Assembly (NCBI GenBank): GCA_020072785.1
Contig: JAIQGG010000004.1
Span: 124,001-188,000 of the forward strand
Direction of reading: 5' to 3'
Origin: Terriglobia bacterium
Lineage (GTDB): Bacteria; Acidobacteriota; Terriglobia; Acidiferrales; UBA7541
DNA: 64,000 nucleotides
The notes beneath the pieces are model-generated. The model saw only the letters and a list, made by a program, of their open reading frames with translations, was not told where the DNA came from and did not search any database. This document shows, piece by piece, positions 17,433 to 25,822 of this stretch. Every line of letters starts with the position of its first letter. The stretch's first letter is position 1. Position numbers and translations under genes: made by a program.

Positions 17433-18029
17433 ATGGAACCGATGTACCTGAAAGACGTGGAAAAGGCGCTGGGCAGCGATTTCCGCGCCCGCATGATCGC
17501 CAGGATGCGCGAAGCCGGCCGGAGCGTTCCCCAGATTTTCCACATGTTTGCCTTCAAGCCCGGCGCTACGGCCCATCTCGAGCGCTATACCCAGGAGGTC
17601 ATGCGCGGCCCCTCGCCTCTCTCGCCCGGCATGCGCGAATTGATTTCTGCTTTCACCTCCAGCCTCAACCATTGCCCGTTTTGAACCGGCACCCATTCCG
17701 CCGGTGCGGCGGAACTCCTCGGCGACCGGAAACTGGTGGACGCGGTGCTTCGCGACTTCCGTTCCTCGCCTCTGTCGGAACCCGAAAAGGCTCTCTTCGC
17801 CTTTGTCGAGAAGCTCAATGACCAGCCGCACGCGATCTCCCAGCAGGACGCGGACACGCTCAAGACCGCCGGCTGGTCCGACGAAGCCGTCTACGACGCC
17901 ATCACCGTCTGCGGCCTCTTCAATTTCTACAATCGCTGGTGCGATGGCGCCGGCGTCCACGCCCTCTCCCCGGAGGAATTCGTGGAATCCGGCAAGCGCC
18001 TTGCCCGCTTCGGCTACATCGGGGGATAG
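17433..18029 (+). CDS. AhpD-like peroxidase-related selenoprotein candidate (UGA as Sec84)
   Basis: Carboxymuconolactone decarboxylase/AhpD-type protein, a family of thiol-dependent alkylhydroperoxide reductases. ATG 17433 follows GGGAGG with 6 nt spacing. The frame reads MEPMYLKDVEKALG to SSLNHCPF, meets TGA at 17682-17684, and continues in the same frame as TGTHSAGAAELLGDRKL to GYIGG at 18029. The TGA takes the place of the second cysteine in the family motif CxxC-x3-H, giving C81-P-F-U84. Both sides are typical family sequence, so the TGA is very likely read as selenocysteine. A SECIS-like hairpin lies at 17696-17714. Without Sec insertion the product would be an 83-residue fragment. Selenocysteine machinery genes are not in this window. 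Confidence 0.85.
17696..17714 (+). promoter_or_regulatory. Bacterial-type SECIS hairpin downstream of the UGA codon
   Basis: Perfect 7 bp stem TTCCGCC / GGCGGAA with apical loop GGTGC. The loop begins 18 nt after the UGA and starts with GG, which meets the known rules for bacterial SECIS elements (loop 16-37 nt after the UGA, G among the first two loop bases). E. coli fdhF has GGUCU in this position. Confidence 0.8.
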
Positions 18030-18332
18030 CCCCCGGATTGTGACGCGCTGCCCGTTTCCAGAAACCGCGTTGTGCATGACTTCCGAGTGCGACATGATCC
18101 ACCCGCAATCGGCGGCCAGCTCCCAATGCAGCTTCCAACTTCCCACAAGCGGACTTATGTAACTCAGCCATGGGGTCCAATTTAGCGGGCGTCTTGCTTT
18201 TGGCTACGTTGCCGAAATGAATTCGCACTTCTTATTCGTTTAACCAAGACGCTCTCTGGACGTAGGAAGGCATTCGTCCACGAGTTTGTCTCCCGACCTC
18301 GCAGCAGCAAGCGCTCGAATTCGATGGTGGCA
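18030..18332. other. Intergenic region, nothing recognised
   Basis: Base composition becomes less GC-rich here, marking entry into an accessory stretch. No gene, terminator or repeat was recognised. Confidence 0.4.
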
Positions 18333-18560
18333 CTAGTTTGCAATCTCTACCAATTGGGATAAGCAGCTCATCTCGCAATCCATCAGACCGGCGGACAGCA
18401 GCGGACAATCGATGACTGTCCAGGAAGTCCACCGGCCATCATTCATCTGCCATCTTGCCACGACGATGCTGGCGGAGAGCTTCTTGTCTGGGCAACGAAC
18501 CGTACCGTTGCGGTAGGTGCATGATTCGAGAAGCGATTTGATTGCGGAGGGGTTGGACAT
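18333..18560 (-). CDS. Small cysteine-rich protein of unknown function
   Basis: Not recognised. A 75-residue ORF with a strong GGGAGG ribosome binding site 7 nt before the ATG at 18560. The sequence begins MSNPSAIKSLLESC and has five cysteines (CTYRNGTVRC, DCPLLSAGLMDCEMSC), more than expected for a cytoplasmic peptide, but no signal peptide and no clear CxxC pairs. Isolated gene in an AT-richer accessory stretch. Confidence 0.5.
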   Translation of the reverse strand: MSNPSAIKSLLESCTYRNGTVRCPDKKLSASIVVARWQMNDGRWTSWTVIDCPLLSAGLMDCEMSCLSQLVEIAN

Positions 18561-19023
18561 AATCCACCTCCCTTGGCGGGCCGAACCTTTTCGAGTCCAT
18601 ACTTATCCCAGTGGCGCAACAAGTCAAGCGCCGCATGGCATCGGGCAAGTGTGACGCGGCCTTCTGCTCAGCCCCGCTGACGAGCATCTGCCGGGGTCCT
18701 TTCGTGGTCCGAATGTTGAGCTGCTCCTTACATTCCTCTACAATCTGCCGCCAGCGTCAGCGCCCCATTCCTCGACTCTTGGAGCCTGACCGAATCGAGT
18801 TGTGTCCAATCCGATTTTGGCTCGCCCGATGTATTCCCCAATGCGCACATATAACGGCGGATACTTAACTTCTTTACCCAAGCGACAATACGATCCATCG
18901 GGATTTTTCAGAGAAAGTCTGATGCTGATCGCGCGTGCCCGCCCTCTTGACCGCCGCTCCAGGCAAGCGTAGCCTCGCGGGAGAAATCCCTGCATTCGCC
19001 CTTGCAACCGAAGGAGGCTGCGC
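18561..19023. other. Intergenic region, nothing recognised
   Basis: About 460 bp between divergent small genes. Only short shadow ORFs. The last 30 bp hold the ribosome binding site of the gene at 19024. Confidence 0.4.
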
Positions 19024-19581
19024 ATGGTCCCTCTCACTGCACTTTGGCTCCCGGTCCTGCTGTCGGCCGTCATCGTTTTTGTCGCCAGCTCCATCATGCA
19101 CATGCTTCTGCCTTACCACCGCGGCGACTACCAGCAACTCCCGGAAGAGGACAAGCTTCTTGCCGCCTTACGAGCCGCTGGTTTGAAGCGGGGTCTCTAT
19201 ATGTTCCCTTTTGGCAGCCATAAGGAGATGAAGTCGCCCGCCATGGTGGAAAAATACCAGCAGGGACCAGTGGGGATGCTGACCGTGATTCCCAGCGGCC
19301 CACCCGCCATGCCCAAGTTCCTGGGCCTGTGGTTTGCCTATTGCCTCCTCATTGGCTTCTTCGTCGCCTACCTCACCGGACACACGGTTGCGCCCGGCGC
19401 CCACTATCTGGCCGTCTTTCGCGTCGTGGGCACCGCCGCGTTCCTTGCCTACGGCCTGGGACACCTGAGCAACGGCATCTGGAAGGGCCAGCCTTGGGGC
19501 ATGACCCTGAAGGAAGTCATTGATGGACTCGTGTACAGCTTGCTGACCGCAGGCACCTTTGGGTGGCTTTGGCCCCGCTAG
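19024..19581 (+). CDS. Four-helix membrane protein of unknown function
   Basis: Not recognised to family level. AAGGAGG lies 6 nt before the ATG. The 185 residues have one N-terminal helix (about 5-27, ending SSIMHMLLPYHR), a cytoplasmic-type loop of some 65 residues (HRGDYQQLPEEDKLLAALR, PFGSHKEMKSPAMVEKY) and three further helices up to the C-terminus (FLGLWFAYCLLIGFFVAYL, VVGTAAFLAYGLGHL, GLVYSLLTAGTFGWLW). Histidines at the membrane faces (HMLLPYHR, GLGHL) could bind a metal, but that is speculation. Confidence 0.75.
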   Translation: MVPLTALWLPVLLSAVIVFVASSIMHMLLPYHRGDYQQLPEEDKLLAALRAAGLKRGLYMFPFGSHKEMKSPAMVEKYQQGPVGMLTVIPSGPPAMPKFLGLWFAYCLLIGFFVAYLTGHTVAPGAHYLAVFRVVGTAAFLAYGLGHLSNGIWKGQPWGMTLKEVIDGLVYSLLTAGTFGWLWPR

Positions 19582-19751
19582 CACCCTGACCGGACATGTG
19601 CCCGGCGGCGATCACGAGAATTGCCTTGGTCCGGTTAGCGCGTTATAGGGACAAGTGACTTCCGCTGATCTGAGGCAAAGTCCACCTTTGAAGATCAGTC
19701 CGAACGTGATCCTGTCGACGGCCCGTGGGTGAGTTGGGAAAAGAGGATTTT

Positions 19752-19847
19752 ATGGAGTTGTGCGAGGCTCACTGCGGGAAGTTCATCTGGCGCGACAGAA
19801 TCCCGGAAATGCGGGTTGGAGCAGAAGAAAAGCCCAGAATTCGCTAG
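19752..19847 (+). CDS. Possible 31-residue small protein
   Basis: ATG with AAGAGGA 5-6 nt upstream and a TAG stop 3 nt before a perfect 12 bp hairpin. The product starts MELCEAHCGKFIW and ends EEKPRIR. Spacing of ribosome binding site, ORF and hairpin is that of a real small gene, but the ORF is short enough to arise by chance and no homologue is known to me. Confidence 0.28.
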   Translation: MELCEAHCGKFIWRDRIPEMRVGAEEKPRIR

Positions 19848-19850
19848 GAA

Positions 19851-19883
19851 GCCTCGGGCCCGGCGGATGCGCGGGCCCGAGGC
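19851..19883. terminator. Strong hairpin, probable terminator
   Basis: Perfect 12 bp stem GCCTCGGGCCCG / CGGGCCCGAGGC with a 9 nt loop. It could end the small ORF on the plus strand or, more likely, the kinase operon on the minus strand (stop at 19979). No strong U-tract on either side. Confidence 0.55.
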
Positions 19884-19978
19884 GCGACAACGAGAAATCT
19901 CTCGACGCTTCCGTCATCGAGAGCATACAGTTAGAGTGGCTGGCTGGTGCCTCACGCGATGCGGAATACTCGATTGCT

Positions 19979-20338
19979 TTATGGCTTCACGCCACCGTCC
20001 GGGTCCAAGGTCTGCTTGCCGACCGTAACGCTGTATTTGTACCTCTGGTTGTCCTTGGCTTTACTCGTCGGACGGCCAGAAAGCGCACGACGATGACCCT
20101 CGAAGTGCGAGTCGTTGAAGGGCGAGCCGGTCGTCTTATCAAAGTCCACCTTGAAGCAGGGATCGTTTGCATCGCCATGTTCATGATGCTGAACGCATAC
20201 CCACTTCACCTGTTCGTCTTCACATCGGTAGATCCAAAAGGGGTCTGGTTCCACGGTGATTTTTCCGGCAGCGTCGCATCCGATATGGACGCGAACGTCT
20301 TGAGGGGCGGTTTGAGGCATTATTTTCGGGGTTGCCAT
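19979..20338 (-). CDS. Protein of unknown function downstream of the Ser/Thr kinase
   Basis: Not recognised. AAGGAGG lies about 9 nt before the ATG at 20338, only 25 bp after the kinase stop, so it is the second gene of that operon. The 119 residues begin MATPKIMPQTAPQDVRVHIG and look like a small beta-rich domain (KITVEPDPFWIYRCEDEQVK, RYKYSVTVGKQTLDPD). Three cysteines and a HHEHGD cluster could bind metal. A role as kinase substrate or effector is inference from position only. Confidence 0.65.
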   Translation of the reverse strand: MATPKIMPQTAPQDVRVHIGCDAAGKITVEPDPFWIYRCEDEQVKWVCVQHHEHGDANDPCFKVDFDKTTGSPFNDSHFEGHRRALSGRPTSKAKDNQRYKYSVTVGKQTLDPDGGVKP

Positions 20339-20363
20339 AACGTGTTTCCTCCTTGATATCGGG

Positions 20364-22994
20364 TTATTGGGTTCTGAGTAATTCCGGGAATTGCGGATTG
20401 GTCCGCAAATGGTCGAAGTTGGGAAGGTCTCGAATGCGAGACGGAGAGTAGCCTGCCGCGAGTGCTTTCCTCAACCAGTCGATAGCCTCGTCCGGTTGGT
20501 CGAACTGGTTGTAAACGAGCGCTGCTTGAAAAAGTGAGAACGGATTGTTTGGTGAAAGCTGGAGCTCCCGCCGCAGGGCGTCCAGGGCCGGTTTTTTCTC
20601 CCCGAGCATCGCGTGACAGATGGCCAGAACGCCGTACGCGTAAGAATCCTTCGGATTGACGCGGAGTTCCTCCCTCGCAATCGCGATCGCTTGCCGGTAC
20701 GCAGTCACGGATTGATTGCGTTTTCCTGGTGTCCAATAGTATCCGTCCCCCAGATTCCACCATAGGAAGGATTCCTTTTCGCTGAGCTTTACCGCTTGTT
20801 CGTAGGCGCGATCGGCCTCCTCGTATCGTCGCAGGAAGAAGTAGGCGTTTCCCAGGTTAGTGTAGCCATAGGCTATCGGTCGGATGGCGATGGAACGCTC
20901 GAGAACCGCAATTGCTTCCGTATAACGGCCCTGCTCAACATAGGCGGCACCGAGGTTGGAATAGCCAAGGAAGCTGTCCGGAGCGAGTGCTACCACCTGA
21001 TTAAACATCTCGGCAGCTTCCCGGTAGCGTGCCTGGCGATAAAAAAACGCGCCCAGCCAGCTATAGTTGGACCAATAATGAGGCCGCAGTTCGATCGCCC
21101 GCCGATATGTTGCTTCTGCGTCTTGAGGCTTTCCCAAATGCTGGTACGCGTCCGCCAGGCCATGAAATGCGGCATCGTTGGTGGGCTCATTCTCGACGGC
21201 GCGTTCGAATTCTCGTGCCGCCTCCTGATAGTTCCCCGTTCCCGCGTAGAGGGATCCCAGGCAGGCATGGGCGGAGGACAGTCGGCTATCCAAACGGTTG
21301 GCCTGTTGACAGGCCTCCCGGCTTCTTTCGATCCAGGCAGGTTCTCTGCTGCTCTCGTATTTCTTCCAGTAAGCATCGCCCAGACCCGCGTAGGCTAAAG
21401 CGTAGCGGGGGTCGAGAGCCAGAGCCCGCTCGAAGACTTGGACGGCGCTATCGAGGTTTTCCACCCGGTCGTAGTTCTGAAGATATCCTCTCCCCTGCAA
21501 GTAATAGTCATAAGCTCTGGCCACCTGTGTGCCGTGACTTTCGAGAGCCTGACGCTCGCGCCCCTGCACTTTGATTTCGAGCATCCGTATCGCTCCATCT
21601 ACTACCGCGTCTTGGGCGCCAAATGGATCCGTTGCTGCTACAGTCAGGCTGCTGGCGCGTATCTGCCGGCGTGTTTGAGCATCTACCAGGATGTAATTTA
21701 CGCGGATCTGCTCCCCCGATTTGTGCAGGCTGCCTTCCAGGGCTAGGTTCGCACCAAACTCCTTGCGTGCGTCGTCCACTGTGCTGATGTGCTTGGCGCG
21801 TATCTCGGTGGCGGGAACGACCTGCAACGACGGGTCGCCGGTTAGTTGCGTGAGCTTGGCGGTCAGGGTTTCGGTGAGGCCCGCGCTGAACGCTGCCGTT
21901 TCCGGGTCACTGCCCACAACGCTGAACGGCAAAACCGCCACTTGTTTCGCTCGGGGCATAGGACTTAGGCCCAGCCCGGTCCTCAGTTGCTGCCGCAGAG
22001 GGGCAAGAACTGCCGCTGTGGCCAAGAAAACCGCCGCAATACCTGCGGCCCAGAACAGGGCTTTCTTGTTTACGCGAACAGAGGACAATTGACGTCCGAT
22101 AGGGGCTCGCCCTGCGGTGGGTACGGGGCGCTTGTCCCGGCCTAGCCGGCTCAGGTCCGCCGCCAGTTCCTTGGCCGACTGGTAGCGGTCCTCGGGATCC
22201 TTCTCCAGACACTTCCCGATGATTCGTTCCAGCTCCGGAGACAGTTTGGGATTCAGCGTTCGGGGCTTGGCAGGAGGACGCCGCAAGATGGCGCCGATCA
22301 ACTGGCCGCTTTGCACCTCCGCAAAGGGGCGCTGCCCCGTAGCCATCTCATACAACACGAGCCCGGCCCCATGAATATCCGTGCGCGCGTCAAGCTCCTC
22401 CCCCATCAGTTGCTCCGGAGCCATATACGCAAAGGTTCCCGAAATAGCTTGCGTCTGCAGCGTGGTTTCCGCCGCGGCACTCTCGGCCAGCGGCTGCCGC
22501 AGCTTCGCCAAACCGAAATCCAGAATCTTCAGCCGTCCGTCGCTCGCCAGCCGGAGATTGCCGGGCTTCAGGTCGCGATGCACCACCCCGTGTTCATGCG
22601 CTGCGGCCAGACCATCGCTGAGCTGCATTCCCAGGCGCAGGACTTCGTTCTCCGGCAACGGTCCGCCGGCCAACTTCTCGTTGAGGGTGACCCCAGGGAT
22701 GTATTCCATCACCAGGAAGTCGATGCCGCCCTGAGTATCGAAATCGAAAATCGTGGCGATGTTGGGATGATTCAGTTTGGAGAGCGCCAGGGCCTCTTTG
22801 TGGAGATGCTTCCGAGCCCATTCATCGGTGATGGTCCCGGGGAGCAGCACCTTGATGGCGACTTCGCGGTCGAGGTGCTCGTCGTGGGCGCGGAAGACCA
22901 CACCCATCCCGCCGCTGCCGATTTCTTCGATGATGCGGTAGTGGGAGAGCTCGACCCCGATGAGGGAGTCCAGGGATAGAACCTGGTCCGGCAT
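20364..22994 (-). CDS. Transmembrane Ser/Thr protein kinase with C-terminal TPR repeats
   Basis: Hanks-type kinase. The N-terminal kinase domain (about 18-280) has an intact glycine loop (IGSGGMGVVF), VAIK lysine, HRDLKPGN catalytic loop and DFG. A membrane helix near residues 312-333 follows. Next comes a module seen with such kinases and with adenylate cyclases (about 350-480, VAVLPFSVVGSDPETAAF), then at least nine TPR units to the C-terminus (ALDPRYALAYAGLGDAYWKK, FLGYSNLGAAYVEQGRYTEA). AAGGAGGT precedes the ATG. This architecture is abundant in Acidobacteria; substrates are unknown. Confidence 0.95.
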   Translation of the reverse strand: MPDQVLSLDSLIGVELSHYRIIEEIGSGGMGVVFRAHDEHLDREVAIKVLLPGTITDEWARKHLHKEALALSKLNHPNIATIFDFDTQGGIDFLVMEYIPGVTLNEKLAGGPLPENEVLRLGMQLSDGLAAAHEHGVVHRDLKPGNLRLASDGRLKILDFGLAKLRQPLAESAAAETTLQTQAISGTFAYMAPEQLMGEELDARTDIHGAGLVLYEMATGQRPFAEVQSGQLIGAILRRPPAKPRTLNPKLSPELERIIGKCLEKDPEDRYQSAKELAADLSRLGRDKRPVPTAGRAPIGRQLSSVRVNKKALFWAAGIAAVFLATAAVLAPLRQQLRTGLGLSPMPRAKQVAVLPFSVVGSDPETAAFSAGLTETLTAKLTQLTGDPSLQVVPATEIRAKHISTVDDARKEFGANLALEGSLHKSGEQIRVNYILVDAQTRRQIRASSLTVAATDPFGAQDAVVDGAIRMLEIKVQGRERQALESHGTQVARAYDYYLQGRGYLQNYDRVENLDSAVQVFERALALDPRYALAYAGLGDAYWKKYESSREPAWIERSREACQQANRLDSRLSSAHACLGSLYAGTGNYQEAAREFERAVENEPTNDAAFHGLADAYQHLGKPQDAEATYRRAIELRPHYWSNYSWLGAFFYRQARYREAAEMFNQVVALAPDSFLGYSNLGAAYVEQGRYTEAIAVLERSIAIRPIAYGYTNLGNAYFFLRRYEEADRAYEQAVKLSEKESFLWWNLGDGYYWTPGKRNQSVTAYRQAIAIAREELRVNPKDSYAYGVLAICHAMLGEKKPALDALRRELQLSPNNPFSLFQAALVYNQFDQPDEAIDWLRKALAAGYSPSRIRDLPNFDHLRTNPQFPELLRTQ

Positions 22995-23368
22995 GGGAAG
23001 ACCTCCTTCCCATTAACCCTCTATGGCGAGATATACGCTTGCGCCTCTCACAAGTCAATGTACGTCCCGGCCCGCTTCGGCTACATCGTCGGATAGCCCC
23101 GCTCTTGCTTCGAGCCTTTACCGTAGCGGACGAAATTTATCCCTACTTGTCCCGGCTTTTTCAGGGCCTGCCCCGGCTCCGCGGGAACCCAGCCGGAATG
23201 CCGCCGTCTCCGCTTTTGTGGCACAGCCATTCCTGGCTATGCTCTTCTCTCCTCGTAGAGGGGTGGGTGCCCGCCCGCCAAACAGCGCAGGATTGTTCCC
23301 CTGATCCAATAAGCTGGAATGGCCCTGGCCGCTCGGTCCACGAAATCTACCGCCGATGCCGCTGGCCT
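22995..23368. other. Intergenic region upstream of the Ser/Thr kinase
   Basis: About 370 bp; the kinase promoter should lie here but no good consensus was found. Nothing else seen. Confidence 0.4.
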
Positions 23369-24037
23369 TTAGGTTGACCTGCGAGTTGAGTAGGCGTCCA
23401 GGCGCTTCTTGTAAAGCAGGAGCACGCTCGGACCGAAAGATAACAACATGACGGCGATGCCCGCGGCGATGCCGAAACTCGTCACGGCCGGCGCCGAGCA
23501 ATCATGACGGCGCCGCACAATCACATGGCTCGGTACCGCGACCAAAAGCTCCAAAACGCTGCCCTTCAGCAGCCACGAAACTGCTCGCGTTGTCAGCTCC
23601 GTAGAATTTCGGAAATACAAGTAAAAGAGAATTCCCCAGAGCACCCACAGGATTCCCCAGAAGCCCAGCGCCTGAGCCGCGGTGTTCAGATGCTCTTCCC
23701 CGAACTTGTCGCCAGAATCCGCAGACCCCAAGGAATAGATGGCCGCAAACGTAAGAAGAGCGCATAACATCGCCGTGACGGTACACGAAACCAGAATATG
23801 CGCTTGGGGCTTTAGCCGTTTCTGCGCAGTGTCGACAGATAAGAAAAGCAGGAGGGCCTGGCCGGACAGGACCACCGCAATGGGAACCCATACCGCCCAC
23901 TCCTTGTACGTGCCTCTTACTCCCTCGTAGAGTTCCGGCCAGCGGGAGTAGCCGGCAAGGAACACTGCACCCGGCACAAGGAGCCCCAAAACAATCAGGG
24001 CGTAAAATACGCTGACGACGATGCCCCATTTGCGCAT
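23369..24037 (-). CDS. Six-helix membrane protein of unknown function
   Basis: Not recognised. Start ATG at 24037 (MRKWGIVVSVFYALIV) is chosen because AAAGGA lies 7-8 nt upstream and a hydrophobic helix begins at once; a longer frame to 24244 adds only non-coding-looking sequence. The 222 residues hold six hydrophobic helices and an Arg/His-rich loop (IVRRRHDC) before the last one. It lies between the two kinase genes on the same strand, with large gaps, so operon membership is doubtful. Confidence 0.75.
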   Translation of the reverse strand: MRKWGIVVSVFYALIVLGLLVPGAVFLAGYSRWPELYEGVRGTYKEWAVWVPIAVVLSGQALLLFLSVDTAQKRLKPQAHILVSCTVTAMLCALLTFAAIYSLGSADSGDKFGEEHLNTAAQALGFWGILWVLWGILFYLYFRNSTELTTRAVSWLLKGSVLELLVAVPSHVIVRRRHDCSAPAVTSFGIAAGIAVMLLSFGPSVLLLYKKRLDAYSTRRST

Positions 24038-24406
24038 GTCGCATCCTTTCCGTGGTTCCTGTTGGAAACGGTTTGTCCTGATCCAGCGCAGTTGATTCTG
24101 CAGAAGCGCGGCTGGCTTGGCCTCCGTCCTTCTCTTTTCTTGATGGCCGTATACGGTCAGAGGATAGCACTGCTGGAATTCACCCTGGAGTAGTATGACC
24201 AGGGAGCCCCACCCCTTCGTTGTCGGGTCTTCGGCAGCTTCCAACGCGCGCCGCGCAGCCCTGGATGCAAACCGCGCACACTTCGAAGCCGTCGCCCACT
24301 GGGCCGGCCCCCGCTGAAAGACCCGCTGAAACCGGCCGATAGCGGCAAATTGAATCCAGGGGACCTGCTCGGCTTCACCCGGCGCCGGGGATGGCTGGGT
24401 TCGTCG
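24038..24406. other. Intergenic region, nothing recognised
   Basis: About 370 bp after the pseudokinase stop; no terminator-like hairpin or gene recognised. Confidence 0.35.
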
Positions 24407-25822
24407 CTAGGGAACGGCTTGCGCCGGTACGACTTTCGTTTCCGTACTCGTAAACACGAACCGCAGGACCCATTCACTCGCTACCTTTCGCCCATCGACC
24501 TCCGGCGCCTCAAATTCCCAGCGCTTCGCTGCTTGCAAGCTTTTGCCGGCAAAGTAGGTACTCGGCCCGGGAGATTCCAATTCCGCTCCCACCACATTGC
24601 CGGACGGATCGACATGAACTCTCACGCTGACTCGCAACCTGCCCTGGATCGTGCCGCGAGCCTTCTCGGATATATCCGGCATCGCTTGTTGCACGATTTT
24701 GCCGGGCACACGATGACGGACAGGCTTCTGCTCTTGTACCTCGGTCTGAATCGCGGCGGGCGGAGCGGGAGTTCCCGTCGAAGCCGGCGGGGCCTCGCTG
24801 TTTTTCTTCGTGGACTGCGCTGCCGCATCTGTCGCCGGCCGCGGCTCCGGTTTCCGGCTCACTTTCGGCTCCGCGAGCGCGGGGGCCGAGGCGCGTTCCG
24901 TTTCAGAAGGGCGGCTGAATAGTTTTGTTCCGAGATAAAACATAGCTAGTGCGAACACAATTCCCGCTGCCGGAATCAGGTAGCTGCGCTTCGGAGATGG
25001 CTTCCGCAAAGAGGCCACTGCCGGCCGTCTTGGCGGAGCGGCGGGAACCGGCGGCGTGGCGGGCTGCAGTCGCTTCACCACGTCAGCCACAGTCCACCGG
25101 CTTTGCGGGTCGCGGCGCAGACAGTTGCGCGCGATATCACCGAACGGCGCGGGCAGTGTTTCCGGCAGAATGGGCTCTCCCTGCTGCGCGCGGTCCCAGA
25201 CCGGCAAATGCTGGCTCAGAACTTCGGCCAGCGTCATTCCCAGCGACCACATGTCGCCGGCGGGCGACTTCCCCGTGGTTTGACTCTCCGGTGCATCGTA
25301 AACGCCTGGCCCGTCCATGCTCCTGTTCAGCTCACCCGCCTTGCAGAGATCGTCGCTCGAGATTTTCAATTGATCGCCGGTGGCCATGATGCTCGCGGGC
25401 TTCAGACGGCCTTGCACCAATCCTTTGCCGTGCAGGAAACCCAGCACGCCCAGAACGGCCTCGAGCATCTGTCTTGTTTCAACCGCAGTCAGCGGCCGTT
25501 CTGGAAGAATCTGCGCGAGATTCTCTTCGGCGTACTCCATCACCACATACAGCATTTCTCTTTCGCCGAGCTGACAACGTCCCATTTCGAAGATGCGGAT
25601 CAAATTTGGATGAGCAAGCTGTGCGGCCAGCCCCCACCGCGCGAGCCGGAGCTCTGCGTCTTGTGGTTCCGCCGCAATCAGTTTGATCGCGGCTTTCTCG
25701 GGCAGACCCCCGCCTCGCTCCGTTAGGAACACGGCGCTGCGGTCGGAGCCTCCCAGATACTGCGTCAGGCGGAAATTCCCATGAATCACCTGGCCTTCCC
25801 ACTGTTTCCATGCCTCGCTCAT
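24407..25822 (-). CDS. Pseudokinase fused to a TonB-type C-terminal domain
   Basis: Membrane protein with a Hanks-fold N-terminal domain (about 15-265) that keeps the ATP-site lysine (AAIKLI) but has lost the catalytic residues: HRDLKPxN reads VQGRLKPASI and DFG reads SSDD. A Pro-rich linker precedes one membrane helix (about 288-305, YLIPAAGIVFALAMFYLG). A long Pro/Ala/Lys-rich stretch follows, as in TonB, then a TonB C-terminal-like domain (about 395-465, RLRVSVRVHVDPSGNVVGAE, KRWEFEAPEVDGRKV). A GAGGGGG ribosome binding site is present. It may sense a cytoplasmic signal and act on the outer membrane, but there is no direct evidence. Confidence 0.82.
   Translation of the reverse strand: MSEAWKQWEGQVIHGNFRLTQYLGGSDRSAVFLTERGGGLPEKAAIKLIAAEPQDAELRLARWGLAAQLAHPNLIRIFEMGRCQLGEREMLYVVMEYAEENLAQILPERPLTAVETRQMLEAVLGVLGFLHGKGLVQGRLKPASIMATGDQLKISSDDLCKAGELNRSMDGPGVYDAPESQTTGKSPAGDMWSLGMTLAEVLSQHLPVWDRAQQGEPILPETLPAPFGDIARNCLRRDPQSRWTVADVVKRLQPATPPVPAAPPRRPAVASLRKPSPKRSYLIPAAGIVFALAMFYLGTKLFSRPSETERASAPALAEPKVSRKPEPRPATDAAAQSTKKNSEAPPASTGTPAPPAAIQTEVQEQKPVRHRVPGKIVQQAMPDISEKARGTIQGRLRVSVRVHVDPSGNVVGAELESPGPSTYFAGKSLQAAKRWEFEAPEVDGRKVASEWVLRFVFTSTETKVVPAQAVP

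Larger units (their letters stand above)
19582..19978. other. Intergenic region with small ORF and strong hairpin
   Basis: Contains the 31-codon ORF at 19752 and the 12 bp hairpin at 19851-19883; otherwise nothing seen. Confidence 0.4.

Noticed and set aside
17433-18029. Pseudogene or sequencing error as explanation of the TGA in the AhpD-like gene
   Set aside because: Frame is unbroken on both sides, the TGA hits exactly the redox cysteine position, and a SECIS-like hairpin follows. An error TGC/TGT to TGA remains possible but would not create the hairpin.
24407-25822. Active Ser/Thr kinase
   Set aside because: The catalytic loop (VQGRLKPASI) and metal-binding loop (SSDD) lack the required Asp and Asn residues.
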